From DATBDE01 sp036270095 (GTDB taxonomy: Bacteria > Actinomycetota > Thermoleophilia > Solirubrobacterales > Solirubrobacteraceae), in the NCBI GenBank assembly GCA_036270095.1, contig DATBDE010000052.1, forward strand, positions 1 to 32,202: 32,202 nucleotides of DNA. The letters run 5' to 3'. The position numbers and the translations under genes are program-made. The notes under the pieces were generated by a model. That model made no database searches, was not told where the DNA came from, and saw only the letters and a list, made by a program, of their open reading frames with translations. This document shows positions 1-7,547 of this stretch, one piece after another; the first letter of the stretch is position 1; every line of letters begins with the position of its first letter.

Positions 1-779
1 ACGAAGGGGAAGAACATGACGTAGACGACCGGGTGGCCGAAGAACCAGAACAGGTTCTGGTACTGGATCGGCCCGCCCGAGCTGTCGAATACCCCGCCGT
101 AGACGCGCTCCCAGAACAGCAGCCCCATGGCCACGAGCAGCGCCGGCGCGGCGACGATCATCAGGATCGACGTCATCAGCATCGACCACGTGAAGACCGG
201 CATGCGCAGCAGGGTCATCCCGGGCGCGCGCCGGCGCATGATGGTGGCCAGGATGGCCGCCGCGAGCAGCGCCGCCGAGGTCGCGGCGAGCATCACCCCG
301 ATGATCCACAGGAACATGCCGTCGCCGGGCGTGTTCGTCGCGTCTGACAGCGGGTCGTAGGCCGTCCAGCCGGCGTCGCCGGGCCCGTTCTGGGTGAACC
401 AGCCCAGCCACATCGTCACGCCGCCGCCGATGAGCAGCCACCAGCCCAGCAGGGCCAGCCGCGGCAGGGCGATCTCGGCCGCGCCGACCTGCAGGGGCAC
501 GAAGTAGATCCCGATGGCCAGCGAGATCGGGACGACGAAGAGGTAGATCATCGTCGAGCCGTGCATCGAGAAGATCTCGTTGTAGTGGTCCTGGTTGACC
601 AGCTGCTGGCCCGGCGAGTAGAGCTCGGTGCGGATGAGCAGGGCGAGGATCCCGCCGGCGATGAAGAAGAAGAAGCCGGTCAGGAAGATGCGAATCGCCA
701 CCGCCTTGTGGTCGGTGCTGGCGATCAGGCCGAGGACCCCGCCGCGGGCCCGGGGCAGCGGAGTCGTCACCGTGCTCAT
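1..779 (-). CDS. ctaD: Cytochrome c oxidase subunit I (3' end outside window)
   Basis: Heme-copper oxidase catalytic subunit of the cytoplasmic membrane, reducing O2 to water. Only the first 259 or so residues are inside the window. I translated it by hand from the ATG at 779. Visible: the N-terminal STDHK motif, heme-ligand histidine H73 in FSMHGSTMIYLF, and helix VI with CuB ligand H249 and the cross-link tyrosine Y253 in GHPVVY. Oddities: the helix VI glutamate of A1 oxidases (GHPEVY) is Val251. The D-channel entry aspartate (usual context GARDVAFPRLN) is Glu102 (GAAEIALPRLA), and the following Asn is Ala. Neither the A1 glutamate nor the A2-type Tyr-Ser pair before HP is present. The start overlaps the ctaC stop by 4 bp (ATGA), so the two are translationally coupled. 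Identity is sure; the proton-channel class is inference because the K-channel helix is not in view. Confidence 0.95.
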   Translation of the reverse strand, partial: MSTVTTPLPRARGGVLGLIASTDHKAVAIRIFLTGFFFFIAGGILALLIRTELYSPGQQLVNQDHYNEIFSMHGSTMIYLFVVPISLAIGIYFVPLQVGAAEIALPRLALLGWWLLIGGGVTMWLGWFTQNGPGDAGWTAYDPLSDATNTPGDGMFLWIIGVMLAATSAALLAAAILATIMRRRAPGMTLLRMPVFTWSMLMTSILMIVAAPALLVAMGLLFWERVYGGVFDSSGGPIQYQNLFWFFGHPVVYVMFFPF

Positions 780-1450
780 GACGCGTGCGCCGCCTGCTGT
801 TGCCGGACCCAGCTGCCGAAGTCGGCCTGCGACATGACCTGGACGGTGAAGATCATCTGGTCGTGCTTGAGGCCGCAGTACTCGGCGCAGCGGCCGGCCG
901 TGTGGTAGCCCTTGCCTGGGAACGAGAGCACGAACGAGGTCGACCGGCGCGGGAACGCGTCGCGCTTGAAGCGCACGTAGGGGATCCAGAACGAGTGGAT
1001 CACGTCGAGCGAGGTCAGGTTGAAGCGGATGTTGGTGCCGGTGGGCACCACGAGCGTGGTCGGCGTGCTGTCCCCGCCGATCTGGCTGATGTGCTGGGCC
1101 GGGTAGTTGAAGCGCCAGTTCCACTTCGCCGCGGTCACGTCGACGGTCAGCCCCGGGTGCGCGACCTTGGCCGAGATCTTGTCCTGCGCGTTGAAGGTGA
1201 GGGTGATCAGCACCGCCACCACGGCGACCAGCGCCGCCGCGTAGCCGATGGGCAGCCACGCCGGCTCCTCGCGGTCGCTGGCCGCGCCGGCGCGGCGCGA
1301 GCGGAACAGGAACAGCGGCACGATCGTGCCCAGGAGCACCAGGGCGAAGACCACGATGGCGATAGGCAGGTAGGTCGAGGCAAGGTCCTCGAACTCCTTC
1401 CGGGTGTCGACGAGCGCGACGAGCACCACCGCGGCGGGCACGCTATCCAA
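776..1450 (-). CDS. ctaC: Cytochrome c oxidase subunit II (CuA)
   Basis: Electron-entry subunit of the CuA oxidase, 224 aa if started at the TTG at 1450. Two TM segments (about residues 26-50 and 66-88) are followed by a periplasmic cupredoxin domain. All CuA ligands are present with normal spacing: H152 (in DVIHSFWIP), C188, E190, C192, H196 and M199 in CAEYCGLKHDQM. KWNWRF near residue 110 is the aromatic electron-entry patch. No C-terminal cytochrome c domain is fused, unlike caa3 subunit II, and no lipobox is visible. No Shine-Dalgarno sequence precedes the TTG; GTG at 1441 is an alternative start and a leaderless message is possible. The gene is first in the ctaC-ctaD unit and divergent from cydA only 29 bp away. 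Confidence 0.94.
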   Translation of the reverse strand: MDSVPAAVVLVALVDTRKEFEDLASTYLPIAIVVFALVLLGTIVPLFLFRSRRAGAASDREEPAWLPIGYAAALVAVVAVLITLTFNAQDKISAKVAHPGLTVDVTAAKWNWRFNYPAQHISQIGGDSTPTTLVVPTGTNIRFNLTSLDVIHSFWIPYVRFKRDAFPRRSTSFVLSFPGKGYHTAGRCAEYCGLKHDQMIFTVQVMSQADFGSWVRQQQAAHAS

Positions 1451-1479
1451 GCGAGCGGCGCATTGATAGGAAGGGGGGC

Positions 1480-2832
1480 GTGATCGCGGCGTCGACCTCG
1501 AATCTGCTCGCCGCGCGCGAGCAGATGGCGTTCACGCTCGCCTTTCACATCCCCTTCGCGTGCATGGGGATCGCCTTCCCGCTGATGGTGCTGATCGCCA
1601 ACTGGCTGGGCGTCCGCGGCGACGCCGACGCGCTGCGCCTGGCCCAGCGCTGGTCGAAGGTCATGGCCGTCACCTTCGCGGTCGGCGCGGTCACCGGCAC
1701 GGTCCTGTCCTTCGAGCTCGGCCTGCTGTGGCCGGGGATGATGAGCCGCTACGGCGAGGTGTTCGGGATCCCGTTCGGGATCGAGGGCATCTTCTTCTTC
1801 ACCGAGGCGATCTTCATCGCCATCTACATCTACGGCTGGAAGCGGCTCTCGCCGAAGCTGCACCTGCTCAGCGCGGTGCCGATCGTGATCGCCGGCATCG
1901 GCGGCGCGTTCTCGGTCGTGACCGCCAACGCGTGGATGAACCAGCCCGGCGGCTTCACGCAGAACGCCAGCGGCAAGGTCACCTCGGTCAACACCCTCGA
2001 CGTGCTCTTCAACCACGCGACGCCCTACGAGGTGCCGCACATGCTGCTGGCGGCCTACATCGTCGCCGGCTTCCTCGTCTCCTCCGTCTATGCCGTGGGC
2101 TGGCTGCGCGGGCGCCGCGACCGGCTGCACCGGCTCGGGTTCACGATCCCGTTCGCGGTGGCCGCCATCGCCACGCCGATCCAGCTCTTCGTGGGCGACA
2201 CCGCGGCGCGGGCCATCGCCAAGGACCAGCCGATCAAGTTCGCGGCCATGGAATACGTGCAGACGACCTCGACGCACGTGCCGGAGTGGATCTACGGCGT
2301 CTACAACGGCGGCAAGCCGAAGTACGGCGTCTCCATCCCCGGCTTCGACTCCTTCCTGGTCGGCTTCTCGACCGACGCCACGGTGACGGGCCTGGACAGC
2401 GTGCCGGCCTCCGACCAGCCCGGCCCGAAGACGCTGCTGCACTTCTCCTTCGACACCATGGTCTTCATCGGGAGCGGCTTCATGCTCCTGATCCTCTGGT
2501 GGCTGTTCGTGTGGTGGCGCAGGCGCGCGTTGCCCAAGTCGCCCTGGTTCTGGCGCATCTCCAGCGTGTGCGGCGGGCTGGCGATCATCGCGCTGTGGTG
2601 CGGCTGGATCGTCACCGAGGTCGGCCGCCAGCCGTGGATCGTCTACGGGAAGCTGCGCACCGCCGACGCGGTGACCCACTCCGGCGGGATCTGGATCACT
2701 TTTGCGGTGGTGTTCGTCCTCTACGCCGCGCTGTTCGTCGGCACCATCGTGCTGCTGCGCGCGATGGCGCGGCGCTGGCGGGCGGGCGAGGACGTCGACC
2801 AGGGCGTGCCCTACGCGCCGCCGCCGACATGA
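1480..2832 (+). CDS. cydA: Cytochrome bd ubiquinol/menaquinol oxidase subunit I
   Basis: Quinol-oxidising, heme-bearing subunit of cytochrome bd, 450 aa, a multi-helix membrane protein. The GTG start at 1480 is set by a strong Shine-Dalgarno run (AGGAAGGGGGG, 1468-1478). Key residues in view: H23 (high-spin heme), H187 and M327 (b558 ligands by alignment with H186/M393 of E. coli), E102 and E110 in the GIEGIFFFTEA segment, Q-loop K253 and E258 (QPIKFAAMEY), and the hallmark GRQPWIVYGKLRT at 382-394. The region between the Q-loop start and M327 is short, so this is the short-Q-loop type. The stop overlaps the cydB start by 4 bp. No cydC/cydD follow, so the heme-export/assembly genes must lie elsewhere. 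Confidence 0.97.
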   Translation: MIAASTSNLLAAREQMAFTLAFHIPFACMGIAFPLMVLIANWLGVRGDADALRLAQRWSKVMAVTFAVGAVTGTVLSFELGLLWPGMMSRYGEVFGIPFGIEGIFFFTEAIFIAIYIYGWKRLSPKLHLLSAVPIVIAGIGGAFSVVTANAWMNQPGGFTQNASGKVTSVNTLDVLFNHATPYEVPHMLLAAYIVAGFLVSSVYAVGWLRGRRDRLHRLGFTIPFAVAAIATPIQLFVGDTAARAIAKDQPIKFAAMEYVQTTSTHVPEWIYGVYNGGKPKYGVSIPGFDSFLVGFSTDATVTGLDSVPASDQPGPKTLLHFSFDTMVFIGSGFMLLILWWLFVWWRRRALPKSPWFWRISSVCGGLAIIALWCGWIVTEVGRQPWIVYGKLRTADAVTHSGGIWITFAVVFVLYAALFVGTIVLLRAMARRWRAGEDVDQGVPYAPPPT

Positions 2833-3827
2833 CCTCGACCGACGTCGTGCTCGTGGTCCTGTGGGTCGGCGTGACCGCCTACGCGATCCTCGGCGGCGCG
2901 GACTTCGGGGCCGGCGTGTGGGACCTCCTGGCCGGCCGGGCCGAGGCCGGCCGCCGCCCGCGCGACCTCATCGACCGGGCCATCACCCCGGTGTGGGAGG
3001 CCAACCACACGTGGCTGATCTTCGACCTCGTGGTGCTGTGGACCGCGTTCTCGCCCGCCTTCGCCGCGGTCATGTCGACCCTGTTCGTGCCGCTCTGCTT
3101 CGCGGCGCTGGGCATCGTGCTGCGCGGCGCGGGGTTCGCGTTCCGCCACGTCAGCGAGCGGCTGGAGGCCCAGCGCGCCTTCGGCGCCGCGTTCGCGGTG
3201 GCCTCGGTGCTCACGCCGTTCTTCATGGGCACGGTGGTGGGGGCGGTCGCGTCGGGCCGGGTCACGCCCACGACCGGCGCCGACCAGGCGTGGTCGAGCT
3301 GGACCGGGCCGCTGCCCCTCCTCGTCGGGGTGATGTTCGTGATCACCAGCGCCTACGTGGCGGCGGTGTTCCTCGTGCACGAGGCCGGGCACCGGGGCGA
3401 CGCCGAGCTCGAGCGCTACTTCCGCGTCCGCGCCCTGGCCACGGGCGCCGTCGCCGGCGTGGTGGCCATCGCCGGCGTGATCGTCCTCCACGCCGATGCG
3501 CGCTACGTCTACGACGGGCTCGTGGGCAAGGCGCTGCCGCTGGTCATCCTCTCCGCGGTCTGCGGCATCGCGGCGTTCGTGCTGCTGCTGCGCGAGGTGC
3601 GGTTCGCGCGCGGCGTCGCCGTGCTGGCGGTGGCGGCGGTGGTGTGGGCGTGGGGCGTGGCCCAGAACCCGTACCTGCTGCCCAAGACGCTGACCGTCGA
3701 TCAGGCGGCTTCCTCGAACGACACGATGACGGCGCTGCTGGTGATCTTCGTGGCGGCGCTGCTGATCATCGTCCCGTCGCTGGCGCTGCTGTTCGTGCTC
3801 AGCCAGCGGAGCGCACTCGAGGACTGA
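2829..3827 (+). CDS. cydB: Cytochrome bd oxidase subunit II
   Basis: Second core subunit of cytochrome bd, 332 aa, mostly hydrophobic helices. Starts at ATG 2829 inside the cydA stop (ATGA overlap), so it is coupled to cydA. Family marks include GGADFGAGVWDLL near residue 21, the TPVWEANHTWLIF stretch around residue 60, and NPYLLP near the last third. The length is slightly under the E. coli protein. Its last 29 bp run antisense into the end of the convergent PLP-enzyme gene, and no terminator hairpin is evident between them. Confidence 0.96.
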   Translation: MTSTDVVLVVLWVGVTAYAILGGADFGAGVWDLLAGRAEAGRRPRDLIDRAITPVWEANHTWLIFDLVVLWTAFSPAFAAVMSTLFVPLCFAALGIVLRGAGFAFRHVSERLEAQRAFGAAFAVASVLTPFFMGTVVGAVASGRVTPTTGADQAWSSWTGPLPLLVGVMFVITSAYVAAVFLVHEAGHRGDAELERYFRVRALATGAVAGVVAIAGVIVLHADARYVYDGLVGKALPLVILSAVCGIAAFVLLLREVRFARGVAVLAVAAVVWAWGVAQNPYLLPKTLTVDQAASSNDTMTALLVIFVAALLIIVPSLALLFVLSQRSALED

Positions 3828-4962
3828 GCGCCGCCACCGCGGCCACCAGCCGGTCGGCGTCATCGGCGTCGTTGTAGTGCACGAAGCCGGCGCGCACGGC
3901 GCCGTCGGGCGCGAGCCCGAGGAAGCGCTCGAGCTCCCACGCGTAGTAGTTGCCTTGCCACACCGCGACCCGGTTCTCCGCGAGCCGGGTCGCGGTCGCT
4001 TCGGAGGTCCGTCCCTCGACGTTGAACATCAGCGTGGGCGTGCGCTCGGGGGCGTCGCCGTAGAGGGTCACGCCGTCGATCGCGCGCAGGCCGTCCAGCG
4101 CCCGCTGCATGAGCGCGTCCTCGTGACGGCGGACCTCGTCCCAGCCGCGGCCGCGCACGTAGTCGGCCGCGGCGGTGGTCGCGGCCAGGGCCTCGAACGG
4201 CAGGGTCCCGAGCTCCCAGCGGTGCGGGACCGCGTCGGTGCTGGGCACGAGCTTGTCGGGCGCCAGCTCCTCGAGCAGCGCCGGGGGTGCGCAGAGGATC
4301 CCCACGTGCGGGCCGAACCACTTGTAGGCCGAGCAGGCCAGGACGTCGACGCCCAGCTTGTCCAGGTGCAGCGGCCGGTGCGGGGCGGCGTGCACGGCGT
4401 CGACGTAGCAGCGGGCGCCGGCGTCGTGGACGAGGTCGACGATGGCGGCGACGTCGGGCGTGGTCCCGACCGCGTTGCTGGCCGCGGCCACCGCGACCCA
4501 GCGCGTGCGGTCGGTGAGCTGCGCCGCGATCGCGCTCGGCGGCAGCGCGAGCGTGTCGCGGTCGGGCTCGGCGAAGCGCACGGTCGCCCCCGCGCGCTGG
4601 GCCGCGATCACCCACGGGCGCACGTTGGCGTCGTGGTCCAGGCGGGTGCATACGACTTCGTCGCCGGACCGCAGGGTGCGGCCGACGGTGGCCGCGAACC
4701 GCATCGTCAGGTCGGTCATGCTCGGGCCGAAGACCACGCCACGCGGGTCGGCGCCGAGCAGGGCGCCCACGGAGGCGCGGGCCTGCGCGACGACCTCGTC
4801 GGTGGCGTGCGCGGCCGCGAAGACCCCGCCCTGGTTGGCGTTGCCGCCCGAGCGCGCGAAGTCGGCCATGGCCTCGATCGCGCTGTCGAGCATCTGCGTG
4901 CCGGCGGGCCCGTCCAGGCGGGCCCAGCCGTCGTTCAATCCGGGGAAGCGGTCGCGGTTCAT
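3799..4962 (-). CDS. Aminotransferase class V / SufS-like cysteine desulfurase family protein
   Basis: Fold-type I PLP enzyme of 387 aa. The PLP-binding lysine is K214 in CSAYKWFGPHVG, preceded by the cofactor-contacting D188 and H191 (YVDAVHAAPH); H110 lies in the TRLDHDANVRPW segment. The pattern (GNANQGGVF near the N-terminus, DHDANVRPW, WELGTLPFE) matches the cysteine-desulfurase-like subfamily typified by Vibrio VC1184, whose substrate is not established, so I do not call it iscS/sufS. No Fe-S assembly genes are adjacent. The start ATG (4962) overlaps the LysR stop by 4 bp, so regulator and enzyme form one transcript; the enzyme may be the regulator's partner. The 3' end overlaps cydB by 29 bp on the opposite strand. 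Confidence 0.85.
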   Translation of the reverse strand: MNRDRFPGLNDGWARLDGPAGTQMLDSAIEAMADFARSGGNANQGGVFAAAHATDEVVAQARASVGALLGADPRGVVFGPSMTDLTMRFAATVGRTLRSGDEVVCTRLDHDANVRPWVIAAQRAGATVRFAEPDRDTLALPPSAIAAQLTDRTRWVAVAAASNAVGTTPDVAAIVDLVHDAGARCYVDAVHAAPHRPLHLDKLGVDVLACSAYKWFGPHVGILCAPPALLEELAPDKLVPSTDAVPHRWELGTLPFEALAATTAAADYVRGRGWDEVRRHEDALMQRALDGLRAIDGVTLYGDAPERTPTLMFNVEGRTSEATATRLAENRVAVWQGNYYAWELERFLGLAPDGAVRAGFVHYNDADDADRLVAAVAALSPRVRSAG

Positions 4963-5864
4963 CCGTAGCGCTCCGCCACATGCTGGACGATCTCGACCAT
5001 GTGTGTCACCGCGGGGGCCGGAGCGGCGCCCGACAGGGTGGCGAGGATGATCTGCCGCGAGGGGCCGCCGTCGGCGAGCTCGCGCACGGCGATGTCGTCG
5101 CGGCGGTCCGAGAGCGCGAGCGTGGGGATGAGCGCGACACCCACGCCCGCGGCGACGAGACCCTGCACGACGGCGTAGTCGTCGGACTCGAAGGCGACGT
5201 GGGGCTCGAAGCCGGCGGCGTGGCAGGCGCGCACGACGTGGCGCGCGCACGGGCTCGAGGCCGAGGTCTGCACCCACGCCTGTCCGCTGAGGTCCTCCAG
5301 GCGCAGGCGGCGCTTGGCCGCCAGCGAGTGGCCGGCGGGCAGCGCCACGTGCAGCGGGTCCTCGAGCAGCTCGGTGCGCTCGAGGCCGAGGCCGAGCGAC
5401 TCGCTCACCCCGTGGAACTCGAACAGCAGCGCGAGGTCGAACTCGCCCGCGCGCAGGCGCGGCACGGTGGCCTCGGGCTCGTCCTCGGCCAGGGTCATGG
5501 CCACGCCGGGGTGGGCCTCGCGGAAGCGGGCGATGGCCAGCGGCATGAGCGTCGCGCCGGCGGTGGGGAACGAGGCCAGGCGCAGCAGCCCGCCGCGCAC
5601 GTCCATGACCGCGTTGAGGTCGGCCTCGGCCGCCTCGAGCCGGGCGAGGATGCTGTCGGCGTGGTCGATGAGCACGCGCCCGGCGGCGGTCGGGCGCACG
5701 CCGCGGCGGTCGCGCTCGACCAGGGTGGCGCCGGTCTCGGCCTCGAGCGTGGCGATGGCCTGCGACACCGCCGAGGGCGTGTACGCGAGCGCCGCGGCAG
5801 CGCGCGAGAACGAGCCCTGCGAGGCGACCTCGGTGAGCACCCGCAGCCGCTGGACGCTCAGCAT
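4959..5864 (-). CDS. LysR-family transcriptional regulator
   Basis: Typical 301-aa LysR regulator. The N-terminal winged helix-turn-helix covers about residues 1-60 (VLTEVASQGSFSRAAAALAY then TPSAVSQAIATLE). The C-terminal effector-binding domain covers about residues 90-300, with two periplasmic-binding-like lobes and a GLVAAGVGVALIP motif common to the family. It is transcribed away from the universal stress protein gene; a 7-bp-arm dyad with a T-N11-A core (5892-5910) lies 28 bp upstream of the start and is a good autoregulatory site. It overlaps the downstream PLP enzyme by 4 bp. The effector cannot be named from sequence. Confidence 0.93.
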   Translation of the reverse strand: MLSVQRLRVLTEVASQGSFSRAAAALAYTPSAVSQAIATLEAETGATLVERDRRGVRPTAAGRVLIDHADSILARLEAAEADLNAVMDVRGGLLRLASFPTAGATLMPLAIARFREAHPGVAMTLAEDEPEATVPRLRAGEFDLALLFEFHGVSESLGLGLERTELLEDPLHVALPAGHSLAAKRRLRLEDLSGQAWVQTSASSPCARHVVRACHAAGFEPHVAFESDDYAVVQGLVAAGVGVALIPTLALSDRRDDIAVRELADGGPSRQIILATLSGAAPAPAVTHMVEIVQHVAERYG

Positions 5865-5891
5865 TAGCGCAGCTTACCGTGACGTTCAGCA

Positions 5892-5910
5892 GATTCACTT
5901 GTGGTGAATC
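5892..5910. promoter_or_regulatory. LysR-type operator candidate (perfect dyad)
   Basis: GATTCAC, 5-bp spacer, GTGAATC: perfect 7-bp arms around position 5901, containing a T-N11-A (T5895 to A5907) as expected of LysR-type boxes. It sits between the divergent LysR gene (start 5864) and the universal stress gene (start about 5938), so it could control both. Function is inferred from position and pattern. Confidence 0.6.
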
Positions 5911-5937
5911 GCAGGGGTGGGCACCCTCCGCGTCGTA

Positions 5938-6639
5938 ATGATCGATATGACCGATGTGAACGTAAAAGCGATCGTCTCCTACGACGACAGCGCCAACGAC
6001 CACGACGCTCTGGCGCTCGCGAGCATCCTTCGCGACGCGGGTGCGGACCTCGCACTCGCCTACGTCCGCCACTTCCCCGAGCACGACCCCGTGCGCGAGC
6101 TGGCCGAGCAGCACAAGGCCGAGGAGCTGCTCGCGCGCGGCGCCGACTGGCTCGGTCAGCCCGACGTCGATCGCCACGTGGTGCTCAGCACCGGCACCGG
6201 CGACGGCTTGGCCGCCGTGGCCGAACGCGAGCAGGCCGACATCGTCGTCTTCGGCTCCGACGCCCACACGGCGCCGGGCCACGTCACCCCGCTTCCGTCG
6301 GCGCGGTGCCTGCTCGAGGGCGGCCCGGCCGCGGTCGCCATCGCCCCGGCGGCGCTGCGCGAGCTCGTCGACGGCATGCGCCTGACCCGCGTGGGCGCGC
6401 TCGGCGACGAGACCGCGGCCGCCACCGCGCACGCGCTGGCCGACTGCTTCGGCGCCGCGGTGAGCGTCAACGCCGGCCCCGGCGTCGACCTCCTCGTCGT
6501 CGGCTCGCGCCCCGAGGCGCCCGTGGGCCGCGTGCTGGTCAGTTCCGCCGCGGACTACGCGATCGAGCTCGCCACCTCGCCGGTCCTGGTGGTGCGCCGG
6601 GGCGTGCCGCTGTCGTTCGGCGCGCCCGCGTTCGCGTAG
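5938..6639 (+). CDS. Universal stress protein, tandem degenerate UspA domains
   Basis: Soluble protein of about 233 aa. The first half starts with the UspA-like strand VKAIVSYDDS and contains ADIVVFGSD. The second half ends with VDLLVVGSRPEAPVG, VLVSSAADYAIELATSPVLVVRRG-type spacing, the nucleotide-binding G-S-R-x(n)-G-x-V-L-x-S signature of ATP-binding Usp domains. Only the second copy keeps a good signature. ATG at 5938 or 5947 and GTG at 5917 are all possible starts; none has a convincing ribosome site. The gene is divergent from the LysR gene across the 5892-5910 dyad. Confidence 0.83.
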   Translation: MIDMTDVNVKAIVSYDDSANDHDALALASILRDAGADLALAYVRHFPEHDPVRELAEQHKAEELLARGADWLGQPDVDRHVVLSTGTGDGLAAVAEREQADIVVFGSDAHTAPGHVTPLPSARCLLEGGPAAVAIAPAALRELVDGMRLTRVGALGDETAAATAHALADCFGAAVSVNAGPGVDLLVVGSRPEAPVGRVLVSSAADYAIELATSPVLVVRRGVPLSFGAPAFA

Positions 6640-6656
6640 CGCGCACGCCCGAACCT

Positions 6657-7514
6657 ATGGTGCCCGGGATGGACACGCTCGCCGGACGCACCATGTTCAT
6701 CTCGGGCGCGAGCCGTGGCATCGGCCTCGAGATCGCCAAGCGCGTTGCCGCCGACGGCGGCAACGTCGCGCTGATGGCCAAGACCGACCAGCCGCACCCC
6801 AAGCTCGCGGGTACGATCCACACCGCGGCGGCGGAGATCGAGGCGGCCGGCGGCCAGGCCCTGCCGATCGTCGGCGACATCCGCTTCGAGGACCAGGTGG
6901 CGACGGCGGTGGCGCAGGCGGTGGACCGCTTCGGCGGCATCGACCTGTGCGTGAACAACGCGAGCGCGATCGCGCTCATGCCGGTCGCCGACCTGCCGGT
7001 CAAGCGTTACGACCTCATGCTGGACATCAACAGCCGCGGCACGTTCGTCGTGACGCAGGCCTGCCTCCCCCACCTCCGCGCGTCCGACCACGCCCACGTG
7101 CTCACGCTGAGCCCGCCGCTCAGCACCGACCCGCGCTGGCTGCGCGGCCACGCCGCCTACACGCTGTCGAAGATGGGCATGACCATCCTCACGCTCGGCG
7201 TGGCCGCAGACGAGGCGCAGCACCGCGTCGCCGCCAACTGCCTGTGGCCGCGCACGATGATCGCCACGGCGGCGGTGGAGAACCTGCTCGGCGGCGACGA
7301 GATGCTGGCCCGCTGCCGCGACCCGCGGATCATGGCCGACGCCGCCCACGCGATCCTGTCCCTCGACCCGGCCGGCTGGACCGGGAACGCCTTCCTCGAC
7401 GACGAGCTGCTGGCCCAGACCGGCGTGACCGACCTGTCGGGGTACGCGGCCGACGGGGCCGAGCTTCAGCTCGACCTGTTCGTCGAGAACTGGGGCGCCT
7501 TCGCCCCGTCCTGA
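6657..7514 (+). CDS. SDR-family oxidoreductase, HSDL2-like
   Basis: Short-chain dehydrogenase/reductase of 285 aa. The nucleotide-binding motif GASRGIG is at 17-23, the NNAS structural motif begins at N100, and the catalytic triad is S152, Y168 and K172 (AAYTLSKMGM). The segments LSPPL after the beta-5 strand and HAAYTLSKMGMTILTLG are typical of the hydroxysteroid dehydrogenase-like 2 group, which acts on unknown lipid/ketone substrates. ATG at 6669 is an alternative start four codons in. It follows the universal stress gene by 17 bp on the same strand and is probably co-transcribed. Confidence 0.9.
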   Translation: MVPGMDTLAGRTMFISGASRGIGLEIAKRVAADGGNVALMAKTDQPHPKLAGTIHTAAAEIEAAGGQALPIVGDIRFEDQVATAVAQAVDRFGGIDLCVNNASAIALMPVADLPVKRYDLMLDINSRGTFVVTQACLPHLRASDHAHVLTLSPPLSTDPRWLRGHAAYTLSKMGMTILTLGVAADEAQHRVAANCLWPRTMIATAAVENLLGGDEMLARCRDPRIMADAAHAILSLDPAGWTGNAFLDDELLAQTGVTDLSGYAADGAELQLDLFVENWGAFAPS

Positions 7515-7547
7515 GCCGCGCCGTCGCCGTTCAGGGCTCGCTGCGTC

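Noticed and set aside
1560..2828. Long plus-strand frame upstream of and fused to the cydB frame
   Set aside because: Arg/Ala/His-rich shadow of cydA; the real cydB starts at the ATGA overlap at 2829.
4963..6432. Minus-strand extension of the PLP enzyme frame
   Set aside because: Sequence before ATG 4962 is low-quality shadow of the LysR gene; the enzyme begins at the LysR stop.
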